Shown piece after piece: positions 8,737-17,468 of a stretch of 64,000 bases of DNA. The stretch comes from Cohnella hashimotonis. GTDB lineage: Bacteria; Bacillota; Bacilli; Paenibacillales; Paenibacillaceae. Made by a program: the position numbers and the translations under genes. The DNA is taken from NCBI RefSeq assembly GCF_030014955.1, contig NZ_JAGRPV010000001.1, forward strand, positions 1,178,001-1,242,000, read 5' to 3'. The notes beneath the pieces were generated by a model that did no database searches, was not told the DNA's origin, and worked only from the letters and a program-made list of their open reading frames with translations. The stretch's first letter is position 1, and each line of letters begins with the position of its first letter.

Positions 8737-8827
8737 AATAAGGATGCGGCACATCGCTATATCGAGGTCGCGCCCCGTATGATGTGAAATAAAGATGCGG
8801 CACATCGCTATATCGCGGTCGCGCCCC
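8737..8827. repeat. 40-nt direct repeat, two copies 51 nt apart
   Basis: Copies at 8737-8776 and 8788-8827 differ at two positions and share the core GATGCGGCACATCGCTATAT. They fill the gap between the exporter operon and the shared terminator. No reading frame is involved. Confidence 0.85.
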
Positions 8828-8832
8828 TACTC

Positions 8833-8874
8833 AAACCGACTGCCGCACCCGTATCGGATGCGGCAGTCGGTTTT
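8833..8874. terminator. Bidirectional terminator between ABC exporter and MFS gene
   Basis: Stem AAACCGACTGCCGCA / TGCGGCAGTCGGTTT (8833-8847, 8859-8873) with an A run on one side and a T run on the other, so it can stop both converging units. Confidence 0.9.
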
Positions 8875-8880
8875 TCGGCT

Positions 8881-10140
8881 TCAAGCGTGAGGCACCGCAG
8901 GCTGCGGATGCCAGCCTTCTCGGTAGGCAGGCTTTGGAGCCAGCGCGAGCAGCGCGATCATGAGAATGGCGAAGGACAGGAAAAAAGGCGACAAATGTCC
9001 GCGGAAGGCGCCCGCCGCCACCGGGCCGAGGAAGGCGCCGATGGAAGAGGCGATCGCCATCATCGAAAATGTCCGGCCGTACCGCGCGGGTCCGCTGAGC
9101 TGCAGCAGGAACGATGTCATTGCCGGAAATACGACGCCTTTGGCCATGCCGACGACGAACAGGAGCGCCATCATGGGAACCGGCCAATCCGAGGCAAGCC
9201 CGTAATAAGCGAGCGCGAGCAGCAGCACGCCGATGATGCAGCGCGAATAGGGCAGGTACCGCTGCAAAAACAGCAGGCCAAGCGTGGCAAGCGCGCCAAG
9301 GCTGACGACGGAAAAAAGGATGCCCGTCTTCAGGACGCCGCCGTCCTCTGCGGAGATCGCCCTCAGCGGCAGCTCGAAGGATAGGATGCCTTGCGCGAAT
9401 GCCATGGCCACGGGCAACAAGAATACCGCCCAGGGAAACCTGCGCGGCGCAGCCCCGGGCGAGGCCCCTTCCGCTTCTTCGGCCGGCACAGGCGCGCCGA
9501 CCGAAGCCTGCTCCGCCAGCGCGGCTTCGCTTGCGACCGCAGCTGCGCCATCGGCAGTCGCGTCAGCCGTAGGCACGTCTGCATCTGCGTCTCGCTTCGG
9601 ATCCCGCACGAACCAAAGCGACAGCAAGCCGGTCGCGAGCAGCCCCCAACCAAGAAGCGCGAACGACTGGGCGAAGCCGACCTTGGCTGCGAGATAGGCG
9701 CCTGCGGCGGGAGACACGACGGATGCGATCGTATGGACGAGCCCGTTGCCTGCCATCAGTTTGCCGCGCTTAATATGGTCCCTCGTAAGCTTCGCCAGCA
9801 GCGACAGGCATGCCGGGGACAAGAAAGCGAGCACGAAGCCGCTCACTGAGCGGACGTAGAGCAGATGCCAGGGATCGGTGACCCTGGATTGCAGCAGGAG
9901 CAGCACGCCGGCGCCGACGAGGCTGGCCGAGATAAAAAATCGGCTTCCGTACCGGTCCACGCCGTAGCCGGCGAGCAGATTGCCCGGCAGGTGCGTGAGC
10001 GAGTACATCCCCATCACCAGTCCGATGAACGAGGGCGCTGCGCCAAGCGATACGGCGAACGGCGTGAGCATCGGGTACTGGGCGTGAAGATCGAAGAACG
10101 CGACGAATAGAAACAAATACAGCCATACGGCCATTCTCAC
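8881..10140 (-). CDS. MFS transporter, possible drug efflux permease
   Basis: A 419-residue major facilitator protein with about 12 hydrophobic segments. The family motif between helices 2 and 3 is GYGVDRYGSRFF. A long Ala/Glu/Pro-rich cytoplasmic loop (about residues 185-240) separates the halves. The GTG at 10140 is preferred to the ATG two codons later because GGAGG lies 9 nt before it. Nothing in the sequence fixes the substrate. It is divergent from the GntR operon, so the regulator might reach it, but no operator overlaps its own start. Confidence 0.85.
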   Translation of the reverse strand: MRMAVWLYLFLFVAFFDLHAQYPMLTPFAVSLGAAPSFIGLVMGMYSLTHLPGNLLAGYGVDRYGSRFFISASLVGAGVLLLLQSRVTDPWHLLYVRSVSGFVLAFLSPACLSLLAKLTRDHIKRGKLMAGNGLVHTIASVVSPAAGAYLAAKVGFAQSFALLGWGLLATGLLSLWFVRDPKRDADADVPTADATADGAAAVASEAALAEQASVGAPVPAEEAEGASPGAAPRRFPWAVFLLPVAMAFAQGILSFELPLRAISAEDGGVLKTGILFSVVSLGALATLGLLFLQRYLPYSRCIIGVLLLALAYYGLASDWPVPMMALLFVVGMAKGVVFPAMTSFLLQLSGPARYGRTFSMMAIASSIGAFLGPVAAGAFRGHLSPFFLSFAILMIALLALAPKPAYREGWHPQPAVPHA

Positions 10141-10248
10141 CGGCGTTCGCCTCCATTTGCAAAGACGCAGGACGGGCGTCTTAAACGTTATTTCTACTTG
10201 TACGCCCAGTGGGACGAGGATATGACCTTTTCGCGGGAAAGCGTGACT

Positions 10249-10316
10249 TGAAGTGTATGGCGGTGCGTGGTACACTATGCTCAAAGTGTATGGTGTGTAA
10301 CCAAACACTTCATACA
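10249..10316 (+). promoter_or_regulatory. Promoter and probable operator of the GntR-ABC operon
   Basis: TTGAAG (10249-10254) and TACACT (10271-10276) are 16 nt apart. The -10 box is the left arm of TACACT-N8-AGTGTA (10271-10290). The string AAGTGTATGG occurs at 10251 and 10284, and an inverted ACACTTCATAC lies at 10306-10316. Repeats overlapping the promoter suggest autoregulation by the GntR protein encoded next. Confidence 0.6.
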
Positions 10317-10335
10317 ATGGAAGCGGGGTGTGACC

Positions 10336-10719
10336 ATGCCGCCGATCCGCCTATGGAAGCCGGAGGATTTCCGACTCGATCCCTCCAGACCGCTGTACGA
10401 ACAGTTCGTGGAGCAGATACGCGCGATGATCGCCAGAGGCGAGCTCGAGCCCGGTACGCGTCTGCCATCCGTCCGCGAGGCGGCGTCCAGCCTGCGCGTC
10501 AATCCGACGACAATCATGAAGACGTACCAGGAGCTGGAGCGCCCGGGATTAATCGTGACTTACAGGGGGCAGGGGACGTTCGTGACGGAGGATGAAGCGG
10601 CGATAGGGATCTCGCGCAGAGAGCTGGCTCGGGAAGCAGTCGCGAGGCTCGAGGAGACGGCCCGCTCGATCGGATTGACTCTCGATCAATTATTGGCGTT
10701 AGCCCGTGAAAAGGAGTGA
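10336..10719 (+). CDS. GntR-family regulator, YtrA subfamily
   Basis: The 127-residue protein is almost entirely a GntR winged helix: PLYEQFVEQIRAMIARGELEPGTRLPSVREAA (residues about 15-46), then the recognition region LRVNPTTIMKTYQELE and the wing GQGTFV, with a short C-terminal helix in place of an effector domain. That short tail defines the YtrA subfamily, which typically represses its own ABC transporter operon and responds to cell-wall-active compounds in some species. It is first in an operon with an ATPase (5-nt gap) and a permease. Confidence 0.92.
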   Translation: MPPIRLWKPEDFRLDPSRPLYEQFVEQIRAMIARGELEPGTRLPSVREAASSLRVNPTTIMKTYQELERPGLIVTYRGQGTFVTEDEAAIGISRRELAREAVARLEETARSIGLTLDQLLALAREKE

Positions 10720-10724
10720 TCTTC

Positions 10725-11471
10725 ATGACGGATACGCGTTATTCGGAGTCGAAGTTCTCTGTGCCCGCCGGAGCCAAGGCGCCGGCCATTCGCTGCGTGG
10801 ATGTATCGCTTCGCGTGAAAAAGAAAATCGTGCTCGACGGCGTATCCTTCGAGATACCGGCTGGCAGCCTGGCAGGACTGCTCGGTCCGAACGGCGCGGG
10901 CAAGTCGTCGCTCATGCGAATTCTGACGGGCATGTTCCCGCCGGACAGTGGGCGGGCGGAGCTTTTCGGCGCCCCTGCCGGGCCCGAGCGGCTCGGCGTC
11001 CTGTCTTTCCTGCCGGACCGGGGACAGCTGCCGCCGTATCTCGGCGCGGGAGAGTGGCTGCGGCTCGCGGCCGGGCTTTATCCGGATTGGAGTCAAGCGC
11101 GGATGGAGGATCTGGCCGTGAAGCTGGACGTGAATCGCGGTCAGCGGATCGGAGCGATGTCCCGCGGCCAGGAAGCGCGGCTTCAACTGCTCACCTGCCT
11201 GTCGCGGCAGGCCCCGATCATTATTCTCGACGAGCCGTTCGCGGGCGTCGACATGGTCTCGCGCGAGTCGATCGCCCAGGCGGTGGTCGGAGAGTTGGCG
11301 GACGGAGAGCGCACATTCCTGATCGCTACGCACGATATCCGCGAGATGGAAAACCTTTTTGACCGGATCGTGCTCATCGGCGAAGGGCGCATGCTCGGCT
11401 GCCATGACGTGGAGGCGCTCCGTGCCGGCGGACGCTCTGTCGAATCGTGTTATCGGGACGTGTTCGCATGA
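10725..11471 (+). CDS. ABC transporter ATPase subunit, YtrB-like
   Basis: A 248-residue ATPase: Walker A GPNGAGKSS (residues about 56-64), signature MSRGQEARL and Walker B IILDEPFAGVD, with AAHD-like switch replaced by IATHD. The SRGQ signature is common in YtrB-type ATPases of GntR-linked transporters. I use the ATG at 10725; the upstream GTG lies inside the AAGGAGTG ribosome binding site. The stop overlaps the permease start by 4 nt (ATGA), so translation is coupled. Confidence 0.9.
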   Translation: MTDTRYSESKFSVPAGAKAPAIRCVDVSLRVKKKIVLDGVSFEIPAGSLAGLLGPNGAGKSSLMRILTGMFPPDSGRAELFGAPAGPERLGVLSFLPDRGQLPPYLGAGEWLRLAAGLYPDWSQARMEDLAVKLDVNRGQRIGAMSRGQEARLQLLTCLSRQAPIIILDEPFAGVDMVSRESIAQAVVGELADGERTFLIATHDIREMENLFDRIVLIGEGRMLGCHDVEALRAGGRSVESCYRDVFA

Positions 11472-13084
11472 GCGCGCGCGATCGGATCCGCAATCGGTTC
11501 CTTCCGGAGCCGCAAGAAGTTACGCTGCTGACGCTCGAATGGCGGGCTTATCGTTCGATGCTGCCGAGGGACGCCGCATCGCTGGCTTACTGGGCATTGG
11601 CCCTGGCCGCGCTGCTCGTCGCTTCGCTCCTTTTTTTCGGAGACGGTTTTTCGGCCGAATCGGTCTTCGCGCTTGGCGCGCTGCTTGTCTTGCTGATCTC
11701 GTTATACACGGGGGGCGGCATGGCCATGACGGTATGGGAAAACGGATTTCGAGAATGGTGGCTAAGTGTGCCCGTCTCGCGGCACAGTCTGGTCAAGGCC
11801 AAGCTGATTGCCGCTTGCGGAATTCAGTACGTCTCGGCTGCCGGCATTTGGCTCGTATGCTTAGGCCACGGCGCTGTCGGATTCGCGGGACAAGCGGAGG
11901 CCGGGACGACGCTCGCCGGAGACGAATTCGCAAGCCTCGCGCTCGCTCACGCGCTGTTGTATGCCGCGCTCGTTCCGATTGGCACATTCGCCGGGTACAG
12001 CTTGCTCGGTATGTATTACGGCTGGCGAAGATGGCTCCTCATTCCATGGATCGCGATATTGATCCTGCCGTTCAGCTTGTTCGGACTCGTCTCCAATCTC
12101 CAAACGGACGCGACGCCATACCTGGGCGCCGGTCCTGTCGTCTTGTACGCGATCGTCGGCCTTATGCTTGCCGCGCTGGCCTATCGCGCCTGCTTATGGC
12201 TCGCAGTCCATTATGGAATGCGCGATCTCGCCCGTCATCGCCCTGGCAGCTTCGCGGGCATGGGCGGGAAGCGGGGGCGGCAGGATGCCGCCGTCAAGAG
12301 CGGGCGCGTCGGTACCGGGTTCTCCGCGCTATACGCACTGGAGCGTTCGCGGTATGCCTATTGGTCTTCGATCAAGCCCGTGCGGCTGATTTACGCAGGG
12401 TTCCTCCTGCTGGCAGGCGTCGGCGGCTATTTCGGGGCCAGGGATCCCATGGGTCTGTTGAGCGCTCTGCGGGCAATGCTGGTCATCCCTTGCATCTTTC
12501 CGTTGCTGGCGATTACGATTCAGATGTCCCACGAGGGGAACAAGCGCAGGCTGGAGTGGTGGCTTGGGCTCCCATATCCGCGGCATCGCCTGCTGCTGGC
12601 CAGATTTATCGCCTTATGGGCGTTCGTGCTGCGAGCCGCGGGAGGCTTGCTGGCCATCTTGTTCGCGGGCGTCGCGCTGAGCGGAAGAGAGGGGCTTGCC
12701 TACTTTTCGCATGTCGATCGGATCGGGAGCATATTTTATTTACTGACCGCTTATTTACTATGCGGGCTGATCGTCAGCGCGCTTGCGTTCGTGCAGGCTA
12801 GCACGCTGCGCAGTTCTATTTTCGGATGGCTGTACATGCCTGTTTGGCTTACGATCTATTTTTTGCCGGGGACATTGATGCTCTGGGCCGTTCCGGAGAC
12901 GCTGCTGGCCGCAAGGATCGGTCTCATTTATTGGATTCGGTTGGGCGCGGGGGCTGCGCTGATGCTGGCCGTCGTCCCGCTGGCGATCCGGATCGGTGCC
13001 AAGTGGACCCATCTTTACGTCTACAATACGATCGAAGACCGCCAGCGCCGGCGGGGCGAGCAAGCGTTCAAATTCCGGTCCTAA
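11468..13084 (+). CDS. ABC transporter permease subunit, 538 residues
   Basis: Highly hydrophobic protein with about 12 predicted membrane segments in two halves, the second starting near residue 295 after the basic loop GGKRGRQDAAVKSG. No residue motif identifies the cargo. Its place after a YtrA-type regulator and ATPase makes it the membrane part of that transporter. The ATG overlaps the ATPase stop; there is no strong ribosome binding site of its own. The YtrBC analogy (ABC-2-type export or signalling) is inferred from context. Confidence 0.8.
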   Translation: MSARDRIRNRFLPEPQEVTLLTLEWRAYRSMLPRDAASLAYWALALAALLVASLLFFGDGFSAESVFALGALLVLLISLYTGGGMAMTVWENGFREWWLSVPVSRHSLVKAKLIAACGIQYVSAAGIWLVCLGHGAVGFAGQAEAGTTLAGDEFASLALAHALLYAALVPIGTFAGYSLLGMYYGWRRWLLIPWIAILILPFSLFGLVSNLQTDATPYLGAGPVVLYAIVGLMLAALAYRACLWLAVHYGMRDLARHRPGSFAGMGGKRGRQDAAVKSGRVGTGFSALYALERSRYAYWSSIKPVRLIYAGFLLLAGVGGYFGARDPMGLLSALRAMLVIPCIFPLLAITIQMSHEGNKRRLEWWLGLPYPRHRLLLARFIALWAFVLRAAGGLLAILFAGVALSGREGLAYFSHVDRIGSIFYLLTAYLLCGLIVSALAFVQASTLRSSIFGWLYMPVWLTIYFLPGTLMLWAVPETLLAARIGLIYWIRLGAGAALMLAVVPLAIRIGAKWTHLYVYNTIEDRQRRRGEQAFKFRS

Positions 13085-13093
13085 GTCCGGGGT

Positions 13094-13136
13094 TTTACGC
13101 GGGGCAAATCTGTAAAGTATAATAGAGTACAGATTT
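13094..13136 (+). promoter_or_regulatory. Promoter embedded in a 31-bp dyad
   Basis: TTTACG (13094-13099) and TATAAT (13118-13123) are 18 nt apart. The -10 box is flanked by perfect inverted arms AAATCTGTA (13106-13114) and TACAGATTT (13128-13136). A protein bound there would block the promoter; the mRNA could also fold here. Confidence 0.6.
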
Positions 13137-13156
13137 ATAGCTATGGAGGAGATCCT

Positions 13157-13603
13157 ATGAGCTTCGAACCCGAGGCCTGGAAGCAGTTCGTCACCGATCA
13201 TTGGGTGTTGATCCTGATCGCGGTCGTCGCGCTGCTGGTCATATTGAACGTGGTCAAAACCGTGTTAAAGTGGGTGCTGGCCGCTGCGATCATCGTGGGT
13301 GTTGTCGTTTATGGCGGCTATACGGTGAACGATCTGAAGGAGATCGGCGGGCAGGTCGTGGAGACCGCTACGTCCGCCGTCAAGGACGAGGCAGCCAAGG
13401 CGATGGCCGACGAGGCCAAAAAAGCGACTTATACGTTGAACCCGGACGGCACCTATCTCGTCAAATCTCCGAATCTGGAATTGACGGGCACCCCCAACTC
13501 CGGCGAGGTGGACGTGAAGTTCCGGAGCGTATCGCTGGGCACGTGGAAAATGGAAGGGCCCGTTCGCGACTTCGTGACGACGGCGCTGCAAGCATCGAAA
13601 TGA
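13157..13603 (+). CDS. Small membrane protein of unknown function
   Basis: A 148-residue protein not recognised by family. A short soluble start (residues 1-14) is followed by two hydrophobic segments (about 16-34 and 36-54), then an Ala/Lys-rich amphipathic stretch (VKDEAAKAMADEAKKA) and a beta-rich tail ending in TALQASK. A GGAGGAG site lies 8 nt before the ATG. Its stop overlaps the start of the transglutaminase gene by 4 nt, so the two are translated together and probably work together at the membrane. Confidence 0.75.
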   Translation: MSFEPEAWKQFVTDHWVLILIAVVALLVILNVVKTVLKWVLAAAIIVGVVVYGGYTVNDLKEIGGQVVETATSAVKDEAAKAMADEAKKATYTLNPDGTYLVKSPNLELTGTPNSGEVDVKFRSVSLGTWKMEGPVRDFVTTALQASK

Positions 13604-14721
13604 GTTGGCTGGACGGGAACTTCGTCACTATCGCGCTGCTCGCGCTCGTAGCGGTGTCCCTGCTCCAAGGCATGAGGCGGGGCGCCAAAGGCTCCGCCAA
13701 GCAGTTGTTTCTGTTTCTGTCCGGCGCGATCTTGACGCTGCTCGCGATGGGAGCCGCCGCCTGGTGCGCGTCGGCGGCGTCGCCCGCGGTCCAGCGCTGG
13801 CTCGCGGATCGCGAATGGGCGCAGCCCGCCGCGGACGCGTCGACGTGGCGCCAGCTTGGCTACACCGCCTATTCAGGCGTGCGGGATCTCCCGCTGCTGC
13901 GTTTTGCCGTTTTGTTCTTGATCGCCTACTTGCTGCTCCGGTATGTGCTTGGCACGGTCTCCTCGCTGCTCATTCGCGTGGGCGCCGCGCCTTTTGTTCT
14001 TGTACCGGGCGGCGGGCCGGTCAGCCGGACCGTCGGTGGCCTCATCGGCGCGGCGCTGGGCGGCGGACGGGCGATCCTCGTGACCGCCGTCCTGTTCGCT
14101 TATTGCGCGCTGTCGCCGCAGAGCGTTTTCGCCCAGTATATCGAGCAGTCCGCGCTTTATCGCGAGGCGGCTGCGCAGATTATCCGGCCTGCTGCCGGCG
14201 ACTTGCTGACCGAGCGGCTGCCGGTGCTCGCCGCTTCGATGCAGGGCGAGATGGATAAGCTATGGCAGAAGCGCTACGACATCATCGACGCCGACCTGCC
14301 GACGGATATCGTGAGCGCGGCGAAGGAAGTGACGGCGCAATCCGACGGCGACGAGGCGAAGGCGAGGGCGCTGTACGATTGGGTCGGCACGCGCGTCGCC
14401 TACGACAACGGAAAAGCCGAGGCGTACGAGCAGCGCGGGGAGTGGCGCGAGCAGTCGCCGGAGGATACGTTCCGCACGCGCGAGGGCGTGTGCATCGACT
14501 ATGCTCGATTGTACGCGGCGATGGCGCGTTCGGTCGGTCTCAACGTGCGCGTCGTGACCGGCCAGGGCTACAACGGGCAGGGCGGCTACGGCCCGCATGC
14601 CTGGAACGAGGTGCTGCTCGGCGACCGGGGCGAGTGGATTCCGCTCGATTCGACGTGGGCGAAGACGGGGGACTGGTTCAACCCGCCGCGTTTCGACGAC
14701 ACGCACATTCGCTCGGCGTAG
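13600..14721 (+). CDS. Membrane-anchored transglutaminase-like protein
   Basis: A 373-residue protein with several N-terminal membrane segments (about residues 5-175, including a Gly-rich GGLIGAALGGGRAIL region) and a C-terminal transglutaminase/protease-like domain. The Cys-His-Asp triad is visible: Cys in REGVCIDYARLYAAMAR, His in GPHAWNEV, Asp in WIPLDSTW. Bacterial proteins of this fold act as proteases or amidases more often than as cross-linkers. The start ATG overlaps the upstream stop; an upstream extension of the frame runs through that gene and is not used. Confidence 0.85.
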   Translation: MSWLDGNFVTIALLALVAVSLLQGMRRGAKGSAKQLFLFLSGAILTLLAMGAAAWCASAASPAVQRWLADREWAQPAADASTWRQLGYTAYSGVRDLPLLRFAVLFLIAYLLLRYVLGTVSSLLIRVGAAPFVLVPGGGPVSRTVGGLIGAALGGGRAILVTAVLFAYCALSPQSVFAQYIEQSALYREAAAQIIRPAAGDLLTERLPVLAASMQGEMDKLWQKRYDIIDADLPTDIVSAAKEVTAQSDGDEAKARALYDWVGTRVAYDNGKAEAYEQRGEWREQSPEDTFRTREGVCIDYARLYAAMARSVGLNVRVVTGQGYNGQGGYGPHAWNEVLLGDRGEWIPLDSTWAKTGDWFNPPRFDDTHIRSA

Positions 14722-15290
14722 GCGGGCGCAGGAAAAAGTGCCGCTAATGGCAGATAACATGGGTTCAGCGCCTATAGCGGCAAAGACTGCCGCTATAGTG
14801 TCAAGCAGCACTTGTTTTGGGCCGATAGCGGCAAACGATGCCGTAATTCCATCTGACAACGTGTGCGGTGAAAGCGATAGCGGCAAACCGTGCCGCTAAG
14901 CGCCGCGAAGTGTGGGTTATGCGGCTGATAGCGGCAAACCGTGCCGCTATGCGCCGGAAGTGTGGGTTATGCAGCCGATAGCGGCAAATCGTGCCGCTAA
15001 GCGCCGGAAATTGTGGGGTATGCAGCCGATAGCGGCAAACCGTGCCGCTAAGCGCCGCGAAGTGTGGGTTATGCAGCCGATAGCGGCAAACCGTGCCGCT
15101 ATGCGCCGGAAGTGTGGGTTATGCAGCCAATAGCGGCAAACCGTGCCGCTATTGCGCCAGGTAACTTTTGTTCTGCGCCGATAGGCATTGCCGCTATCGC
15201 AGCGCCGCCATTCAGACAGTGGCCCAAAGCACGGCCGCTTCGGCAAGATGGCTCGCTTGCGGGCCAAGCCTTTACAGGAGGAACTGACTT
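14722..15290. repeat. Tandem palindrome array, about 51-nt period
   Basis: Nine hairpin cores lie at 14773, 14826, 14878, 14929, 14979, 15030, 15081, 15131 and 15179. The central six are TAGCGGCA-N5-TGCCGCTA, spaced 51, 50, 51, 51 and 50 nt, with nearly identical linkers containing GCGCCG and GTGTGGGTTATGCAGCC. The outer copies have diverged, though the first has a perfect ten-base stem. The array lies between a transglutaminase stop and a PBP start. There are no unique spacers, so it is not CRISPR. Confidence 0.9.
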
Positions 15291-17315
15291 ATGAGCGACA
15301 AGCTGACGGAAGAGGCGGAGCGGAGAGGGATACGCAACCGCCGTCACTTCAGCATTCGTCTGAACTTTTTCTTTTTTACCGTTTTCGGATTGTTTTCCGT
15401 TTTGATTATTCGTCTTGCTTATCTGCAATTCGTAGAAGGTCCCAGCCTGAAAGAGCAAGAGCATCAGATGGCGACCAAGGACGTGTCGATTCCGCCGATC
15501 CGCGGCAACATTTACGATTCGACGGGGTTTCCGATCGCGTATTCCACGTCGACGCAGTCGCTTTACTTCACGCTGGAGCCGGGCACCAAGAAGGCGGCAG
15601 GTCTCGCGCTGGCCGCAAACATTGAGGCGGTGTTCAAGCAGTACGGCGATAAGACGAAGGAACCGCTCACGGCGTCCGAGATTTACGACGATATGGACTT
15701 CGAGGGCAAAGTCCATTATCCGTTTCAGCAGCGCCGGATCAAGTCGGGGCTGACGAAGGAAGAGATCGCCTACTTCAGCGAGCACCGCGACGAGTTCAAG
15801 GGCATTGATATCGTCGAGGAAAGCATCCGCCAATACAGCACGGAGCGCGTCGCGACGCAGCTCGTCGGCTATATGAAGCAGCTGTCGGGCGCGACCTCGC
15901 TGGATTTTTACAAAAATATCAACAAGGATCAAGACGACCCTACGCTTAAATACCTGGACACGGAGGACGTCGGATTCGACGGTCTCGAGCTCATGTATCA
16001 GTCCGAGCTGCGCGGCCGCAACGGGCTGAAAACTTATCCGGTCAACAACCAGAGCCAGATTATCGGTCCTATGGAGCTGACCAAGCCGGTTAAGGGAGAC
16101 AACCTGTATCTGACGATTAACAAGGATGTCCAGCTGGCCACCCAGAACGCGATTACCGAGCATCTGCAAAAAATTCGCACGTCAAACAACAAGCAGGAGC
16201 GCGCGCCGAACGCCAAGACCGGATACGCGGTGGCGATGGAGGTCAAGACGGGCAAGGTCGTCGCGATGGCGAGTATGCCCAATTACGACGCGAACGTATG
16301 GCAGGGCGGCATCAGCGCGAAAAATTACGAGCAGTTTCAGTTTTACCTAAGCAACGGCGCGATCCGCGAGGTTCAAGCGCCATACGAAGACGAGAAGGAA
16401 CGCAAGAAGCACCCGTCCTCGCTCGTCAACCTGGGGTCTACGCAGAAGCCGCTCACCATCTTGCTCGGCCTGAACGAAGGTTTGATCAATACCGGCTCCC
16501 CGATGTCCGATCCGGGCTACTTCGAGTTCGGCGCCGAAGGCCACAAGACGAAGGTCCGCAACGCGGGCAGCGCCGCCAACGGCACGCTGACGCCGTCGTC
16601 GGCGATCGCCCACTCGTCCAACGCCTACATGGCCAAAATGGTCGGCAATGCGCTTTATTTGCGCGATGGAACCAAAGGACTGGACGTCTGGGACAGTTAT
16701 ATGAAGGAGTTCGGTCTCGGCGTCAAGACGGAGAGCGGACTGCCGGGCGAATCCAAAGGATCGGTCAACTATTATATCGAGTCCAAGCGGGGCAGCGCGC
16801 AGTCCGCGCTCATCTATTCCTCGTTCGGCCAACAGGGCCGTTATACGGCGCTGCAGCTGGCGCAGTACGCGACGACCCTCGCGAGCCGCGGCACGCGACT
16901 CAAACCGCAATTCGTCGACCGCATCGAAGATACGGACGGCAACGTCGTGCAAGACTACGAGGCTGAAGTGCTCAATAAGATCGAATTTCCGAAGAGCTAC
17001 TGGCAGACGATCGAGAGCGGCATGTCGCAGGTCAAGGTGCAGGGCTTCGAGGACTTCAAGTACTCGTTTCGGCGCAAGACCGGTACGTCGGAGCAGGACG
17101 TCGGCGGCGGACGCGTCGAGAACGCGGTGTTCATCGCCTACGCGCCTGCCAACGATCCCAAGCTCGCGGTTGCGGTCGTCGTCCCTGAGGGCGGCTACGG
17201 CGGCTGGGGCGCGGCGCCGATCGCGCGCAAGATTTTCGACGCTTACGATGCAGCGGTCGGCTTGACGGATGCGGGACCTGCGAAGTCCGCGACGAACACG
17301 TCAGCAGGGCAGTGA
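15291..17315 (+). CDS. Class B penicillin-binding protein (PBP2-like transpeptidase), copy 1
   Basis: A 674-residue class B PBP: cytoplasmic basic start, one membrane anchor (about residues 23-45), a dimerisation/pedestal region opening with SIPPIRGNIYDSTG, and a transpeptidase domain. Active-site motifs are complete: STQK (Ser383), SSN (442-444) and KTG (596-598). It cross-links peptidoglycan stem peptides outside the membrane, as in elongation-type PBP2/PbpA proteins. A CAGGAGG site precedes the ATG. A close paralogue lies at 35.0 kb; between them is the sensor and S-layer-type cluster. Confidence 0.92.
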   Translation: MSDKLTEEAERRGIRNRRHFSIRLNFFFFTVFGLFSVLIIRLAYLQFVEGPSLKEQEHQMATKDVSIPPIRGNIYDSTGFPIAYSTSTQSLYFTLEPGTKKAAGLALAANIEAVFKQYGDKTKEPLTASEIYDDMDFEGKVHYPFQQRRIKSGLTKEEIAYFSEHRDEFKGIDIVEESIRQYSTERVATQLVGYMKQLSGATSLDFYKNINKDQDDPTLKYLDTEDVGFDGLELMYQSELRGRNGLKTYPVNNQSQIIGPMELTKPVKGDNLYLTINKDVQLATQNAITEHLQKIRTSNNKQERAPNAKTGYAVAMEVKTGKVVAMASMPNYDANVWQGGISAKNYEQFQFYLSNGAIREVQAPYEDEKERKKHPSSLVNLGSTQKPLTILLGLNEGLINTGSPMSDPGYFEFGAEGHKTKVRNAGSAANGTLTPSSAIAHSSNAYMAKMVGNALYLRDGTKGLDVWDSYMKEFGLGVKTESGLPGESKGSVNYYIESKRGSAQSALIYSSFGQQGRYTALQLAQYATTLASRGTRLKPQFVDRIEDTDGNVVQDYEAEVLNKIEFPKSYWQTIESGMSQVKVQGFEDFKYSFRRKTGTSEQDVGGGRVENAVFIAYAPANDPKLAVAVVVPEGGYGGWGAAPIARKIFDAYDAAVGLTDAGPAKSATNTSAGQ

Positions 17316-17378
17316 GAAACAAATGAACCAGAGTGATTAGAAGTATCGATTATTGCTCCGTCTGCACGACCGTGTTCT

Positions 17379-17412
17379 CCCGCGAGAGCCGATCTGCGGG
17401 CGGGGCTTTTTT
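17379..17412 (+). terminator. Possible terminator after PBP copy 1
   Basis: CCCGC (17379-17383) can pair with GCGGG (17396-17400), and six Ts follow at 17407-17412 after a GC-rich hexanucleotide. The stem is short, so this is tentative. Confidence 0.4.
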
Positions 17413-17468
17413 AAATGAAAGGAAATTGGGGAATTTATCCTTATCTTTTAATAACGGAGGACCCGCCC

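Noticed and set aside
14773-15200. CRISPR array
   Set aside because: The linkers between palindromes are themselves repeated, not unique spacers, unit lengths vary by one base, and no cas gene is in the window.
14912-15267. Repeat-peptide genes in the 14.8-kb array (both strands)
   Set aside because: The open frames arise because the unit happens to lack stops. There is no ribosome binding site, and the period is not a constant multiple of three.
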